Assembly (NCBI RefSeq): GCF_030817355.1
Contig: NZ_JAUSZH010000001.1
Span: 3,535,001-3,599,000, forward strand
Reading direction: 5' to 3'
From: Streptomyces sp. V1I1
GTDB taxonomy: Bacteria; Actinomycetota; Actinomycetes; Streptomycetales; Streptomycetaceae
Length of the DNA: 64,000 nt
How positions within the stretch are numbered: the first letter of the stretch is position 1; each line of letters begins with the position of its first letter. Made by a program: the position numbers and the translations under genes. Shown here one piece after another: positions 6,426-16,384 of the stretch. The notes under the pieces are model-generated. The model had not been told where the DNA came from, made no database searches, and worked only from the letters and a program-made list of their open reading frames with translations.

Positions 6426-8549
6426 ATGCCACCGCTGCGCAGCACCGGGCGGTTCCCGGAAGCGGAGCATCCGGAATATGCCGGGCAGTACCGTCTTGAG
6501 GCATGCCTCGGCAACGGCGGCATGGGCGTCGTCCACCTGGCCACTTCCGCCTCCGGGTTGCGCCTCGCGGTCAAGGTCATCCATGCCGAACACGCATCGG
6601 ACCCGGAGTTCAGAGCCCGTTTCCGGCAGGAGGTCGCGGCCGCCCGCAAGGTCAGCGGCGCCTTCACCGCGCCCGTCGTCGACGCCGACCCGGAGGCGGA
6701 ACGGCCCTGGATGGCCACGCTGTTCATCGAGGGCCCGACGCTCGCCGAGCGGGTGAAGCGGAACGGGCCGCTGGGCTCGGAGGAACTGCGCAAGGCGGGC
6801 GCGGGTCTCGCCGAGGCGCTGCGTGACATCCATCGCGTCGGCGTGGTGCACCGCGATCTCAAGCCGAGCAATGTACTGCTCGCTCCCGACGGGCCGAAGG
6901 TCATCGACTTCGGCATCTCCCGTCCCGCGGACAGCGATCTGCGTACGGAGACGGGCAAGCTGATCGGTACGCCGCCGTTCATGGCGCCCGAGCAGTTCCA
7001 GCGTCCGCGCGAGGTCGGGCCCGCCGCCGATGTGTTCGCGATGGGGGCCGTGCTGGTGCACGCGGCGACCGGGCGCGGGCCCTTCGACTCGGACAGCCCG
7101 TACATCGTGGCGTACCAAGTGGTGCACAACGAACCGGACTTGGCGGGTGTGCCGGCGGATCTCGTGCCGCTGTTCCGGCGCTGTCTGGCGAAGGACCCGG
7201 CGGAACGGCCGACGCCGTACGAGTTGATGGTCGCGCTGCGCGGGTCCTCGCCCTCCTCGTCGTACGACACCCAGGCCTACATACCGGCGCAGCGCACCCC
7301 GGACCCCCGCGAGAGCGCGCCCCTGGTGCCCGCTGCGGGACACCGCCCCCTGACCCGGCGGAAGATCCGCTGGGCGGGCGCGGCGCTGGCGGTGCTGGTC
7401 ACGGCGGGGATCGTGGTCGTACGTACCGTGGGCGACGGCGACACCGCGGCTCCCGCACCCTCGGTGCCCCGCGCCGAGCAGACCTTCCGCCCCTGGAGCG
7501 TGCCCCTGCGCGGCGGGGACGACGAGAACAGGACGCCGGTCTGCGCGTCGGCCGGCTCCGGGCTCTACTGCACGGCGCCCGGCATCAAGGCGACCCGCCT
7601 CAACCCCGCCGACGGCAAGACCCTCTGGTCGGCGAAGACGGGCGACAGCGCGGCGCAGACCGACGAGGGCATGACGCCCGTACTCGCCGGCGGGCTGCTG
7701 CAGGTGGTCGCACCCGGCGGGGACCGGCTCGAGGCGCTCGACCCGGAGTCCGGCGAGGTCAGCTGGGACGTCGACATCTCCCGGTACTCCACGGTCCGGC
7801 CTGCCGGTGACGTGGTGCTGCTGGTGACGGACGGCGGGGTGGTGCGGGCCGTCGACGCCGCTACGGGCAAGGAGCGCTGGACCCGGCAGCGCGGCGGAAG
7901 GGGCAGCCAGTGGGTCGCGTCCACGGGCGGCGACGGACCCGCGCTCGCCGTCACACCCTCCGCTGACGGTACGTCGACACTGGTCAGCGCGGTCGACCCG
8001 GCCAGTGGCGACCTGCTCTGGGAAAAGCGGGTCAAGGGAACGCTGAGCCCGGCGCGGTCGGTGGGCGGCTTCCTGTATCTGCTCTCCGCCAACACCGACG
8101 GCTTCACGGACGCTGTCGTACGACTCGACACCGCGGGCAAGCCGCGCGCGGTACGCCGTATCCCGCTGCCCGCGCCCGTCGACCAGGCGCAGGCGACCGT
8201 GGCCGGGGACACCGTCTACCTGAGCGGATCGGGCGGCGCGCTCCTCGCCCTCGGCACCGGCGGGACGAAGCCCGCCCAGCTGTGGCGGCTGGAGACCTCG
8301 GTCACCCATCTCTCACGCCCCGCCGCCGACGCCCGCGCGGTGTATGTGACGGCCGGGGACGGGCGGCTGCTGGCCGTGGACGCCGTACGCGGTGTGCTCA
8401 TCGGCCAGACCAAACCCCGTATGGACGACGGGCGTTACACCTTCGCGTCGGTGCTGCCCGCACCCGTCGTCGCCGGTGACAAGCTCTTCGGCACGGCCCC
8501 GGACGGCTCCGTCTTCGCGCTGGACGCCCGGGACCCCACCAAATGGTGA
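6426..8549 (+). CDS. Ser/Thr protein kinase with extracellular PQQ-type beta-propeller
   Basis: 707 residues in three parts. The cytoplasmic Hanks-type kinase domain spans about 20-280, with glycine loop GNGGMG, ATP-binding Lys50, catalytic HRDLKPSN (Asp144), DFG and MAPEQ. A single transmembrane helix lies at about 316-332. An extracellular region of about 350 residues has repeated Trp-containing blades (TLWSAKTGD, VSWDVDI, ERWTRQRG, LLWEKRV) typical of PQQ-like propellers. The organisation matches AfsK-type kinases of streptomycetes, suggesting an external ligand signalled to cytoplasmic phosphorylation. Ligand and targets are unknown. GGGTGGGAG precedes ATG 6426. Confidence 0.93.
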   Translation: MPPLRSTGRFPEAEHPEYAGQYRLEACLGNGGMGVVHLATSASGLRLAVKVIHAEHASDPEFRARFRQEVAAARKVSGAFTAPVVDADPEAERPWMATLFIEGPTLAERVKRNGPLGSEELRKAGAGLAEALRDIHRVGVVHRDLKPSNVLLAPDGPKVIDFGISRPADSDLRTETGKLIGTPPFMAPEQFQRPREVGPAADVFAMGAVLVHAATGRGPFDSDSPYIVAYQVVHNEPDLAGVPADLVPLFRRCLAKDPAERPTPYELMVALRGSSPSSSYDTQAYIPAQRTPDPRESAPLVPAAGHRPLTRRKIRWAGAALAVLVTAGIVVVRTVGDGDTAAPAPSVPRAEQTFRPWSVPLRGGDDENRTPVCASAGSGLYCTAPGIKATRLNPADGKTLWSAKTGDSAAQTDEGMTPVLAGGLLQVVAPGGDRLEALDPESGEVSWDVDISRYSTVRPAGDVVLLVTDGGVVRAVDAATGKERWTRQRGGRGSQWVASTGGDGPALAVTPSADGTSTLVSAVDPASGDLLWEKRVKGTLSPARSVGGFLYLLSANTDGFTDAVVRLDTAGKPRAVRRIPLPAPVDQAQATVAGDTVYLSGSGGALLALGTGGTKPAQLWRLETSVTHLSRPAADARAVYVTAGDGRLLAVDAVRGVLIGQTKPRMDDGRYTFASVLPAPVVAGDKLFGTAPDGSVFALDARDPTKW

Positions 8550-8580
8550 GCCTGCTGCACGACCGGCTGTGCGACCGGGA

Positions 8581-10431
8581 TCAGCCCAGCCGGGACACGT
8601 CCCGGACCGCGCCCTTGTCGGCGCTCGTAGCCATCGCCGCGTACGCGCGCAGCGCCGCCGAGACCTTCCGTTCGCGGTCCTTCGGCGCGTAGACACCGCC
8701 CAGCGCCTCGCGGCGGGTCGCCAACTCCGCCTCGGGGACGAGGAGTTCCATCGACCGGTTCGGGATGTCGATACGGATGCGGTCGCCGTCCTCGACGAGC
8801 GCGATGGTTCCGCCGCTCGCCGCCTCCGGCGAGGCGTGCCCGATCGACAGGCCCGATGTGCCGCCGGAGAAGCGGCCGTCCGTCACCAGCGCGCAGGCCT
8901 TGCCGAGCCCGCGGCCCTTCAGGAACGACGTCGGGTAGAGCATCTCCTGCATGCCGGGGCCGCCGCGCGGGCCCTCGTAGCGGATGACGACGACGTCGCC
9001 CTCCTTGATCTCCTTGCGGAGGATCTTGTCGACGGCCTCGTCCTGCGACTCGCAGACGACGGCAGGTCCCTCGAAGGTCCAGATCGACTCGTCCACGCCG
9101 GCGGTCTTCACGACAGCGCCGTCGACGGCGAGGTTGCCCTTCAGCACGGCGAGTCCGCCGTCCTTGGAGTACGCGTGCTCGACGGAGCGGATGCAGCCGT
9201 TCTCGGCGTCGACGTCGAGGGACTCCCAGCGCTCGGACTGGGAGAATGCGGTCGCGGAGCGGACGCAGCCGGGGGCCGCGTGCCACACCTCGACGGCCTC
9301 GGCGGACGGGGAACCGCCGCGCACGTCCCAGGTCTTGAGCCAGTCGGCGAGGGACGGGGAGTGGACGGTGTGGACGTCCTCGTTGAGGAGCCCGCCGCGG
9401 TAGAGCTCGCCCAGGATCGCCGGGATGCCGCCCGCGCGGTGCACGTCCTCCATGTAGTACGTGCCGCCGGGGGCGACGTTCGGCGCGACCTTGGCGAGAC
9501 ACGGGACGCGGCGCGAGACGGCGTCGATGTCGGTCAGGTCGTAGTCGAGCTCGGCCTCCTGGGCGGCGGCGAGCAGATGCAGGATCGTGTTGGTGGAGCC
9601 GCCCATGGCGATGTCGAGCGCCATGGCGTTCTCGAAGGCCTCGCGGGTGGCGATGTTGCGCGGCAGGACGGACTCGTCGCCCTGCTCGTAGTAGCGCTTG
9701 GTGATCTCGACGATCGTGCGGCCGGCGTTCTCGTAGAGCGCCTTGCGGGCGGTGTGGGTGGCGAGCACCGAGCCGTTGCCGGGGAGGGCCAGGCCGATGG
9801 CCTCGGCGAGGCAGTTCATCGAGTTGGCGGTGAACATGCCGGAACAGGACCCGCAGGTGGGACAGGCGTTCTCCTCGATACGGAGGACGTCCTCGTCCGA
9901 CACGTTCTCGTCGACCGCGTCCACGATGGCGTTGATCAGGTCGAGCTTGCGGACCGTGCCGTCCACGAGGGTCGCCTGGCCGGCCTCCATCGGGCCGCCG
10001 GAGACGAAGATCACCGGGATGTTGAGGCGCAGCGCGGCCATCAGCATGCCGGGGGTGATCTTGTCGCAGTTGGAGATACAGATCAGGGCGTCCGCGCAGT
10101 GCGCCTCGACCATGTACTCGACGCTGTCCGCGATCAGGTCGCGGGACGGCAGGGAGTAGAGCATGCCGGCGTGGCCCATCGCGATGCCGTCGTCGACGGC
10201 GATCGTGTTGAACTCGCGGGGCACGGCGCCCGCGGCCAGGATCGCGTCGGAGACGATCCGGCCGACCGGGGCGAGATGGGTGTGGCCGGGCACGAACTCG
10301 GTGAATGAGTTGGCGACCGCGACGATCGGCTTGCCGATGTCTGCGCCCGCTACGCCCGACGCCCGCATAAGGGCGCGGGCGCCCGCCATATTGCGGCCGT
10401 GGGTGACAGTGCGGGACCTCAGCTCGGGCAT
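8581..10431 (-). CDS. ilvD: Dihydroxy-acid dehydratase
   Basis: 616-residue Fe-S dehydratase of branched-chain amino acid synthesis, converting dihydroxy-isovalerate or dihydroxy-methylvalerate to the 2-keto acids. Cluster cysteines are visible in [11 protein letters not shown] and [11 protein letters not shown], and the [12 protein letters not shown] motif is near the C-terminus. Length fits the long (about 615 residue) IlvD class. ATG 10431 starts the conserved [21 protein letters not shown]. The gene is convergent with the kinase. Its promoter region carries a hairpin and a palindrome. Confidence 0.97.
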   Translation of the reverse strand: MPELRSRTVTHGRNMAGARALMRASGVAGADIGKPIVAVANSFTEFVPGHTHLAPVGRIVSDAILAAGAVPREFNTIAVDDGIAMGHAGMLYSLPSRDLIADSVEYMVEAHCADALICISNCDKITPGMLMAALRLNIPVIFVSGGPMEAGQATLVDGTVRKLDLINAIVDAVDENVSDEDVLRIEENACPTCGSCSGMFTANSMNCLAEAIGLALPGNGSVLATHTARKALYENAGRTIVEITKRYYEQGDESVLPRNIATREAFENAMALDIAMGGSTNTILHLLAAAQEAELDYDLTDIDAVSRRVPCLAKVAPNVAPGGTYYMEDVHRAGGIPAILGELYRGGLLNEDVHTVHSPSLADWLKTWDVRGGSPSAEAVEVWHAAPGCVRSATAFSQSERWESLDVDAENGCIRSVEHAYSKDGGLAVLKGNLAVDGAVVKTAGVDESIWTFEGPAVVCESQDEAVDKILRKEIKEGDVVVIRYEGPRGGPGMQEMLYPTSFLKGRGLGKACALVTDGRFSGGTSGLSIGHASPEAASGGTIALVEDGDRIRIDIPNRSMELLVPEAELATRREALGGVYAPKDRERKVSAALRAYAAMATSADKGAVRDVSRLG

Positions 10432-10453
10432 CGTCGCTCGCTCCTTCAGACGG

Positions 10454-10511
10454 GTAGGCTCCCGTCGAGCCTACGCCGCGGCTCCAAGATCTGGACAGTC
10501 TGTCCGTTATA
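10454..10511 (-). promoter_or_regulatory. ilvD 5' region: candidate -10, palindrome and hairpin
   Basis: On the minus strand a -10-like TATAAC (10506-10511) is followed immediately by the perfect inverted repeat GGACAG-A-CTGTCC (10493-10505), which would cover the transcription start. Further down a perfect 8-bp stem-loop GTAGGCTC...GAGCCTAC lies at 10454-10474, just before the AAGGAGCGAGCG region ahead of the ATG. The -35 is weak. Either element could control ilvD, and the TetR gene just upstream is the obvious candidate regulator. This is inference. Confidence 0.45.
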
Positions 10512-10546
10512 CGGGACGCGAGGCTCACGCTTCGGTCAGCTGCCGC

Positions 10547-11161
10547 TCAGGCTTCGGTCAGATACCGCTGCAGCGTGGGGGCCACCATCGCGATGATCTC
10601 CTCCGGGTCCGCCGAGGCCAGCGGCTCCACCCTGATCACATAGCGCAGAATCGCGATGCCGATCATGTGCGAGGCGGCCAGCTCCGCGCGGAATTTCGGG
10701 TCCGGTACGTCGAGATCGCCCGCGATCCGCTCGAGCAGCCGCCGCAGTACGAAGCTGCGCAGTACCTTCGCCGCCGCCTCGTGGGTGAGCGCGGAACGGA
10801 TGATCGCCAGCAGCGGGGCCCGGGTCGCCGGGTTTTCCCACACCCCGATGAAGTAGCGGGCGAGCCGCTCGCCGATGCCGTCCGCGCCCTGCCCCAGGAT
10901 CTCCGGGATGACCAGAGTCGGCTCGAAGGAGACCTCGATGGCGGCCGCGAAGACCTCGTCCTTCGTACCGAAGTAGTGGTGGACGAGTGCGGGGTCGACG
11001 TCCGCCGCCTTGGCGATGCCGCGGACGGTCGTCTTGTCGTAGCCGCGCTCGGCGAATTCCGTACGGGCCGCTTCCAGGATCCGCTCGCGGGCGCCGGGGC
11101 CCTCTCCCGCTCCCGTACGGGCCGGACGGCCGCGCCGCCGCGGAGCCGCAGCGCCGGTCAT
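10547..11161 (-). CDS. TetR-family transcriptional regulator
   Basis: 204 residues. The N-terminal helix-turn-helix is at about 25-70 ([43 protein letters not shown] seen in overlapping parts) after a basic RRRGRPART tail. The C-terminal ligand and dimer domain resembles TetR_C_17-type (AcrR-like) actinobacterial regulators. Its ATG overlaps the stop of the upstream gene (11158-11161), so it is cotranscribed with the sugar-phosphate isomerase-like gene. The last codons sit in an imperfect duplication of about 22 bp (GCTTCGGTCAG twice) running into the ilvD upstream region. Confidence 0.93.
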   Translation of the reverse strand: MTGAAAPRRRGRPARTGAGEGPGARERILEAARTEFAERGYDKTTVRGIAKAADVDPALVHHYFGTKDEVFAAAIEVSFEPTLVIPEILGQGADGIGERLARYFIGVWENPATRAPLLAIIRSALTHEAAAKVLRSFVLRRLLERIAGDLDVPDPKFRAELAASHMIGIAILRYVIRVEPLASADPEEIIAMVAPTLQRYLTEA

Positions 11162-11988
11162 GAGCCGCGCACCCCGGAAGACGCGGCCGACGCCAGATGC
11201 AGCCGGGTGAAGGCGAGCGCCTCGGCGAGGTCGGCCTCGCGTTCGGCGGCGGACATCGCGCGCCGGGTGTTGACCTCGATGACGACATGGCCGTCGAAGC
11301 CGGTACGGGCCAGGCGCTCGAGCAGCTCGGCGCACGGCTGGTTGCCGCGCCCCGGGACCAGGTGCTCGTCCTTCGCGGACCCCTTGCCGTCGGCGAGGTG
11401 CACATGGCCGAGCCGGTCGCCCATCCGGTCGATCATGGCCATCGTGTCGGTACGGGACGTCGCGGTGTGCGAGAGGTCGACCGTGAAATGCCGGTAGTCC
11501 TCTTTGGTGACGTCCCAGTCGGGGGCGTACGCGAGCATCTCGCGGTCCCGGTAGCGCCACGGGTACATGTTCTCGACGGCGAACCGGACATCCGTCTCGT
11601 GCGCCATCCGCCATATCCCGGTGACGAAGTCCCGGGCGTACTGCCGCTGCCAGCGGAACGGCGGATGCACGACGACCGTCGAGGCGCCCAGCTTCTCGGC
11701 CGCCGCCTGCGCCCGCTGGAGCTTCACCCAGGGGTCGGTGGACCAGACCCGCTGGGTGATCAGCAGACAGGGCGCGTGCACGGCGTGGATCGGCACCTGG
11801 TGGTAGTCGGACAGACGGCGCAGGGCCTCGATGTCCTGGCTGACGGGATCGGTCCAGACCATGACCTCGACGCCGTCGTAGCCCAGGCGCGCGGCAATTT
11901 CGAAGGCCGTCGCCGTCGACTCCGGATAGACGGAAGCCGTTGACAGGACAACCTTCGCATCCGGGATACGCACCACTGGTTCTGCCAC
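11158..11988 (-). CDS. Sugar phosphate isomerase/epimerase-type TIM barrel protein
   Basis: 276 residues of the xylose isomerase-like (AP endonuclease 2) TIM-barrel family. Visible metal-site type motifs are [10 protein letters not shown] near the start, [25 protein letters not shown] and HVHLADGKG with VIEVNTRR at the end. GTG 11988 gives [23 protein letters not shown], the expected beginning. The longer frame reads back into the Ppx gene. Substrate is unknown; family members act on sugars, inositols or hydroxypyruvate. Confidence 0.9.
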   Translation of the reverse strand: MAEPVVRIPDAKVVLSTASVYPESTATAFEIAARLGYDGVEVMVWTDPVSQDIEALRRLSDYHQVPIHAVHAPCLLITQRVWSTDPWVKLQRAQAAAEKLGASTVVVHPPFRWQRQYARDFVTGIWRMAHETDVRFAVENMYPWRYRDREMLAYAPDWDVTKEDYRHFTVDLSHTATSRTDTMAMIDRMGDRLGHVHLADGKGSAKDEHLVPGRGNQPCAELLERLARTGFDGHVVIEVNTRRAMSAAEREADLAEALAFTRLHLASAASSGVRGS

Positions 11989-12011
11989 GGGAGACAGGGT
12001 ACGGGCCGCCG

Positions 12012-12941
12012 CTAGGAGGCCGGGAGATGGTCCAGGCGCCGCAGAATGACGCCCTCGCGCAGCGCCCAGGGACAGATTTCGAGCACCGGAGCCCCGAACA
12101 GATCCATCGCACCCTCCGCGACCAGCGCTCCTGCCAGCAGCTGACGGGCTCGGCCCTCGGAGACGCCGGGGAGGGTGCCGCGCTGCTCGACCGTCATGGC
12201 GGCGAGCTTCGGCATCCACTCCTCCAGTGACTTACGACTCAGTTCACGCTGCACGTAAAGGCCATCGGCGGAGCGCGCGGCACCCGCGATACGGGCCAGC
12301 TGCCTGAAGGTTTTGGACGTCGCCACTATGTGGTCCGGCTTCCCGAACCGGCTGAACTCGCCGACCGAACGGGCGATCTCGGCCCGGATACGGCGGCGCA
12401 GCGCCTTCACGTCCTTCGGGTCGGGCGGGTCGCCGGGCAGCAGGGCCGTCAGCCGGCCCGCGCCGAGCGGCAGCGACACCGCCACGTACGGGTCCTCGTC
12501 GATCCCGTACGCGATCTCCAGCGAGCCGCCGCCGATGTCCAGGACCAGTAGCTTCCCGGCCGACCATCCGAACCAGCGGCGGGCCGCGAGGAAGGTCAGC
12601 CGGGCCTCCTCCTCGCCGGTCAGGACCTGCAGGTCGACCCCGGTCTCGGCCTTGACCCGGGCCAGCACCCCGTCGGCGTTGCTGGCCTCCCGCACCGCGG
12701 AGGTCGCGAAGGGCAGCACCTGCTCGCAGCCCTGGTCCTCGGCGGCCTGCACCGCGTCGCCGACCACCTCGATCAGCCGGGCGACGCCGTCGGGTCCGAT
12801 CGCCCCGTCCCCGTCGAGGAGTTCGGCGAGTCGCAACTCCGCCTTGTGCGAATGGGCGGGCAGCGGGCGGGCGCCCGGGTGGGCGTCCACCACCAGCAGG
12901 TGCACTGTGTTCGAACCGACGTCGAGGACTCCGAGTCTCAT
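12012..12941 (-). CDS. Ppx/GppA-family exopolyphosphatase
   Basis: 309 residues of the ASKHA fold. [19 protein letters not shown] is the phosphate 1 loop, and [15 protein letters not shown] is phosphate 2. An [10 protein letters not shown] motif lies near 105. It hydrolyses polyphosphate or (p)ppGpp-type substrates and lacks the extra C-terminal domains of the long E. coli enzymes, as do other short actinobacterial Ppx proteins. ATG 12941 gives the canonical start. It is 23 bp upstream of the isomerase-like gene in the same direction, so probably the same transcript. Substrate preference cannot be told. Confidence 0.93.
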   Translation of the reverse strand: MRLGVLDVGSNTVHLLVVDAHPGARPLPAHSHKAELRLAELLDGDGAIGPDGVARLIEVVGDAVQAAEDQGCEQVLPFATSAVREASNADGVLARVKAETGVDLQVLTGEEEARLTFLAARRWFGWSAGKLLVLDIGGGSLEIAYGIDEDPYVAVSLPLGAGRLTALLPGDPPDPKDVKALRRRIRAEIARSVGEFSRFGKPDHIVATSKTFRQLARIAGAARSADGLYVQRELSRKSLEEWMPKLAAMTVEQRGTLPGVSEGRARQLLAGALVAEGAMDLFGAPVLEICPWALREGVILRRLDHLPAS

Positions 12942-12981
12942 GAACGGAACGCTACTGCTGTCACGCGCATACGCTTGCCCT

Positions 12982-13794
12982 GTGCCAAAGACGAAAAAGG
13001 CGAAGCAGGGCAAAGCCAAGCCCCCGAAGCAGATCAAGCCCTCCAAGCACGACGAGAAGGGCCTGGACTTCGCGCGAGCGTGGGTCGAGTTCCCGGACCC
13101 CGGCGACGACGAACAGGTCTTCCGCTGCGATCTGACCTGGCTGACCTCGCGCTGGACCTGCATCTTCGGAAGCGGCTGCCAGGGCATCCAGGCGGGCCGC
13201 GCGGACGACGGGTGCTGCACGCTGGGCGCGCACTTCTCCGACGAGGACGACGAGAAGCGGGTCGCGGAGAACGTCGCGCGGCTGACGCCGGAGCTGTGGC
13301 AGTTCCACAACGTGGGCACGGAGACGGGCTGGGTCCAGACCGACGACGACGGCGAACGCCAGACGCGCCGCTGGGAGGGGTCCTGCATCTTCCAGAACCG
13401 CCCGGGGTTCGAGGGCGGGGCGGGCTGCTCGCTGCACATCCTGGCGCTGCGGGAGGGCAAGGAGCCGCTGGAGACGAAGCCGGACGTGTGCTGGCAGCTG
13501 CCGGTGCGGCGTACGTACGACTGGATCGAGCGCCCCGACGACACGAAGGTGCTGCAGGTCTCGATCGGGGAGTACGACCGCCGTGGCTGGGGCCCCGGCG
13601 GCCATGACCTGCACTGGTGGTGCACGTCGGCGACGTCGGCGCACGGGGCGGGGGAGCCGGTGTATGTGACGTACCGCCCTGAGCTGACGGAGCTGATGGG
13701 CAAGGAGGCGTACGACGTCCTGGCGGAGCTGTGCGAGGCCCGCCTGTCGTCGCAGCTCCCTTTGGTGGCCCCGCACCCGGCGGACCCGAGGTAG
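12982..13794 (+). CDS. Cysteine-rich protein of unknown function
   Basis: 270 residues from GTG 12982, beginning [17 protein letters not shown], a strongly basic lead. The body has at least eight cysteines in a suggestive arrangement: [45 protein letters not shown] and WWCTS. The CC pair with spaced partners resembles YkgJ/DUF3109-type putative metal-chelating proteins. I hold that loosely. TACGCT at 12970-12975 lies six bases before the GTG, so the mRNA is probably leaderless. The gene is divergent from Ppx, 40 bp apart. Confidence 0.85.
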   Translation: MPKTKKAKQGKAKPPKQIKPSKHDEKGLDFARAWVEFPDPGDDEQVFRCDLTWLTSRWTCIFGSGCQGIQAGRADDGCCTLGAHFSDEDDEKRVAENVARLTPELWQFHNVGTETGWVQTDDDGERQTRRWEGSCIFQNRPGFEGGAGCSLHILALREGKEPLETKPDVCWQLPVRRTYDWIERPDDTKVLQVSIGEYDRRGWGPGGHDLHWWCTSATSAHGAGEPVYVTYRPELTELMGKEAYDVLAELCEARLSSQLPLVAPHPADPR

Positions 13795-13839
13795 CACCTG
13801 CGGAGCCCGCGGTGCGGCGTCCGCGGATTGCCTGTTGCG

Positions 13840-13902
13840 GCGGGCTGCGGGGGTCCGCGGCGCGGGGGTGCGTTGCGCGGGTCGCGGGGTGGCCCGGTGC
13901 CG
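13840..13902. repeat. GC-rich intergenic repeat, copy A
   Basis: This gap between convergent genes carries GCGGGGGTCCGCGGCGCGGG and then a block of about 38 bp from GGGGTGCGTTGCGCGGGTCG to GGCCCGGTGCCG (13865-13902). Both modules recur near 39,043-39,110 in the opposite order, with one mismatch in the long block. It is therefore a dispersed modular intergenic element rather than chance GC. No coding potential is claimed. Confidence 0.7.
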
Positions 13903-13910
13903 CGGGTGGC

Positions 13911-15575
13911 TCAGCTCGGCGACGGGGATGCGGATGCGGACGGGTCCGACGGCGGCGGGTCCGCCGGTGGCGCTTCCTGCGTCGGGGTCTGTGACGGGTC
14001 AGAGGGCGCCGGGCTCGGGTCCGTCGGCGTGGGCGTCGGGTCCGTCGGCGTCGGGGCCGGGTCCGAGGGTGTCGGCGGTCTCGTCGCGCCGTAGCCGTCG
14101 ATCTCCACCACCGCGCCCGACGGGTCCACGCCCACCCGCGCCGTCCACGGCCCCTCCGGTTCCCGGTCGTGGTCCACCGTGACGTAGATCGTGACCGACT
14201 CGCCCGGGCTGAGCGTGCCCGAGGAGTGGCTCATGTACAGCCAGGGAGCGTCCGTCCACGCCGACCATGCCGCCGGGGAGCCGCCCGAGGCCGTGATCGT
14301 GATCCGCGTCGTGTCGCCGGCGGGCTCAGCCTCGACCGTGAGGCGGCCCGGGCCAGAAACGCCGGAGCGGGACGGCGAGAGGGGGGTACCCGCGCTGATG
14401 ACCTCGACGGAGACGTCCGGCGAGCGCGAGCCCGCCGTGAACCTCGGGTCCGGTTCCGCCTGCGCGTTGCCCGCGTTCTCGTAGTGGTCGTACGGCTCGC
14501 CGTTGATGCCATTCGGCCCGTCCGCCGCGCTCGCGGAGACCGAGGAGCCGTCGCGCCCCTCCCCCGTCAGCGGCGCGCCCCGGTACGCCGCCCAGAGCGC
14601 GAACACCGGCGCCGCGACGACGGTCGCCACGACCGTGGTCGTCACGGCGCGCGCCCGCAGCCGGTCCCGCCGGGCCGCGTGGTCCTTCGGGTCGAGCGGG
14701 AAGCCGCCGGGGCCGAAGCGCGGCGCGGCGGCCCGGGCGCGGGGTACGCGCAGCATCGCGGCATACGAGGCGGCCCGCGGCGCCTCGACCAGCGGCAGCG
14801 CGGCCGGGGTGACGGCCGACCCCGGCCACGGCCCGCCCGCCCCCGCGCGCTCGGCGGTGCGGCGGCAGCGGGGGCAGTCGGCGACGTGCCGGACGAGTTC
14901 CTGGCGCAGAGTGGCGGAGAGGAGCACCTGGTGATCGCCGGTGAGCCGGGCGACGGCCGGGCAGTTGCCGGTCTCGACGACGGCGAGCGCGGCCCAGGTG
15001 CGCTCGACCTCGCAGGCCGCGGCGGCCAGCAGCTCGCGCGCGGCCCTCGCGTCCAGGCCGATGACGGCGCCGACTTCGCGCGAGCCGAGCCCGTGCCGGA
15101 CGGCGAGCTCCAGGGCCTCGCGCTGTTCGGGTGTCGTCCCGGCCGCCTCCGGCCAGGCCAGCAGCGCCAGTTCACGGTGGCGGCGCTCGGCGGCCTCCTC
15201 CGGGACCGGGGGCGCGGCGTCCCCGGAGGCGGCGAGCCGCGCGGGGCGTCCGGTGTGCGTCCCCTGCCGCTTGCGCCGCTGTTCGGTCAGCCGGCGCAGA
15301 CAGGCCCACCGCGCGAGCGCGTACAGCCATGCCTTCCGCTCGGCCTCGCCCGCCGGGCAACGCCCGTACTGCCGCTCGGCGATGGCGAGTACGTCGCCGA
15401 GGAGCGCGGTCGCCGCCTCGTGGTCGCAGAGCACGGAGAGGCAGTACGTGAACAGGCCGTCGAGGTACGGCTCATAGCGCGCGAGCGGCTGTTGCGCGGA
15501 CGGACGGGACACGCGCCGGTTCGCCCGGTGTGCGCCGGTGGTGTGCGTGGGAGGTTCCAGCCTGCTGCTCGTCAC
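13911..15575 (-). CDS. Membrane protein with sigma-like, zinc anti-sigma-like and BACON-like segments
   Basis: 554 residues from GTG 15575. Residues about 30-190 look like an ECF sigma core: YLDGLFTYCLSVLCDHEAATALLGDVLAIAERQYG resembles region 2 (read in parts) and TPEQREALELAVRHGLGSREVGAVIGL resembles region 4. C205...HVADCPRC (His230, Cys234, Cys237) is a zinc anti-sigma type motif. One transmembrane helix lies at about 311-331. An outside domain has the BACON-type strand PWLYMSHSSGTLSPGESV, followed by a Pro/Thr/Ser tail of about 50 residues (TPTDPTPTPTDPSP). Function is unknown. Starts upstream of 15575 do not add conserved sequence. Confidence 0.85.
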   Translation of the reverse strand: MTSSRLEPPTHTTGAHRANRRVSRPSAQQPLARYEPYLDGLFTYCLSVLCDHEAATALLGDVLAIAERQYGRCPAGEAERKAWLYALARWACLRRLTEQRRKRQGTHTGRPARLAASGDAAPPVPEEAAERRHRELALLAWPEAAGTTPEQREALELAVRHGLGSREVGAVIGLDARAARELLAAAACEVERTWAALAVVETGNCPAVARLTGDHQVLLSATLRQELVRHVADCPRCRRTAERAGAGGPWPGSAVTPAALPLVEAPRAASYAAMLRVPRARAAAPRFGPGGFPLDPKDHAARRDRLRARAVTTTVVATVVAAPVFALWAAYRGAPLTGEGRDGSSVSASAADGPNGINGEPYDHYENAGNAQAEPDPRFTAGSRSPDVSVEVISAGTPLSPSRSGVSGPGRLTVEAEPAGDTTRITITASGGSPAAWSAWTDAPWLYMSHSSGTLSPGESVTIYVTVDHDREPEGPWTARVGVDPSGAVVEIDGYGATRPPTPSDPAPTPTDPTPTPTDPSPAPSDPSQTPTQEAPPADPPPSDPSASASPSPS

Positions 15576-15749
15576 GCCCGTGACCGTAGGCGCTGGAGTA
15601 CATCCCCTTCGTACCCCTTGAACACTTTTAATCCTTTCGGGTGAACAGATCGCTCGAAGAGGGACAGGAATCGTTAATTCCACCCCTAGCGGGCCACCGG
15701 CGTACGCCGGGCTCCGATGAGTTCCGAGGCTGAGGACGGTCAACCCTTC

Positions 15750-16331
15750 ATGAGCAAGGTCATCTCAGGTATGTCGATGTCACTGGACGGCTTCATCACC
15801 GCGCCGGAAGACACCCGCGAGGAGCCGCTGGGCGTGGGTGGACGCCGCCTGCACCGGTGGGTTGAGGAGATGAACGAGACCGACGCCAAGGTCCTTGCCG
15901 AGATGGTGGAAAACCTCGGCGCGATCGTGATGGGCCGGCACTCCTACGACGTGTGCGAGGGCGACGGCGGCTGGGGCGACGGCGGTCCGGCCGGCAAGAT
16001 CCCCTGCTTCGTCCTCACCCACCGTCCGCCGGACCCGGCGGACGTGGTCGCGCCGGACGTGTTCACCTTCGTCACGGACGGCATCGAGTCGGCGATCGCG
16101 CGGGCGAGGGCGGCCGCCGGCGGCAAGCACGTCGGCGTGCACGGTGCGACTCCCGCGCAGCAGGCGCTTAACGCGGGTCTGCTGGACGAGATCCACATCA
16201 TGCTCGTCCCGGTCCTGCTCGGCGCGGGAAAGCGGCTGTTCGACCATGTCGGCGGGCCCGTCGAGCTGCGGCGGACCTGGTCGCTGGAGTCGTCGGACAT
16301 CACCCACCTGCGCTTCGAGGTCGTGAAGTAG
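15750..16331 (+). CDS. Dihydrofolate reductase-family (RibD C-terminal) protein
   Basis: 193 residues. It begins MSKVISGMSMSLDGFITAPED, the usual opening of stand-alone RibD_C proteins. It then has IVMGRHSYD, a GGKHVGVHGATPAQQALNAGLLDEI segment (NADPH-site type Gly-rich turn, read in parts) and the VPVLLGAGKRLFD motif. These proteins are putative NADPH-dependent reductases of unknown substrate and are not folate DHFR itself. ATG 15750 is preferred for the GAGGA upstream. An in-frame ATG at 15717 would add 11 residues. Confidence 0.92.
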   Translation: MSKVISGMSMSLDGFITAPEDTREEPLGVGGRRLHRWVEEMNETDAKVLAEMVENLGAIVMGRHSYDVCEGDGGWGDGGPAGKIPCFVLTHRPPDPADVVAPDVFTFVTDGIESAIARARAAAGGKHVGVHGATPAQQALNAGLLDEIHIMLVPVLLGAGKRLFDHVGGPVELRRTWSLESSDITHLRFEVVK

Positions 16332-16384
16332 CCCGCAGGGGCGGTGGCGACGGCGTTGTCAGTGGGCCCCGCTACGGTTTGCGC

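Noticed and set aside
8435..10528. 697-codon minus-strand frame over ilvD
   Set aside because: Arg/Gly/His-rich shadow in the wrong frame of ilvD; no family resemblance.
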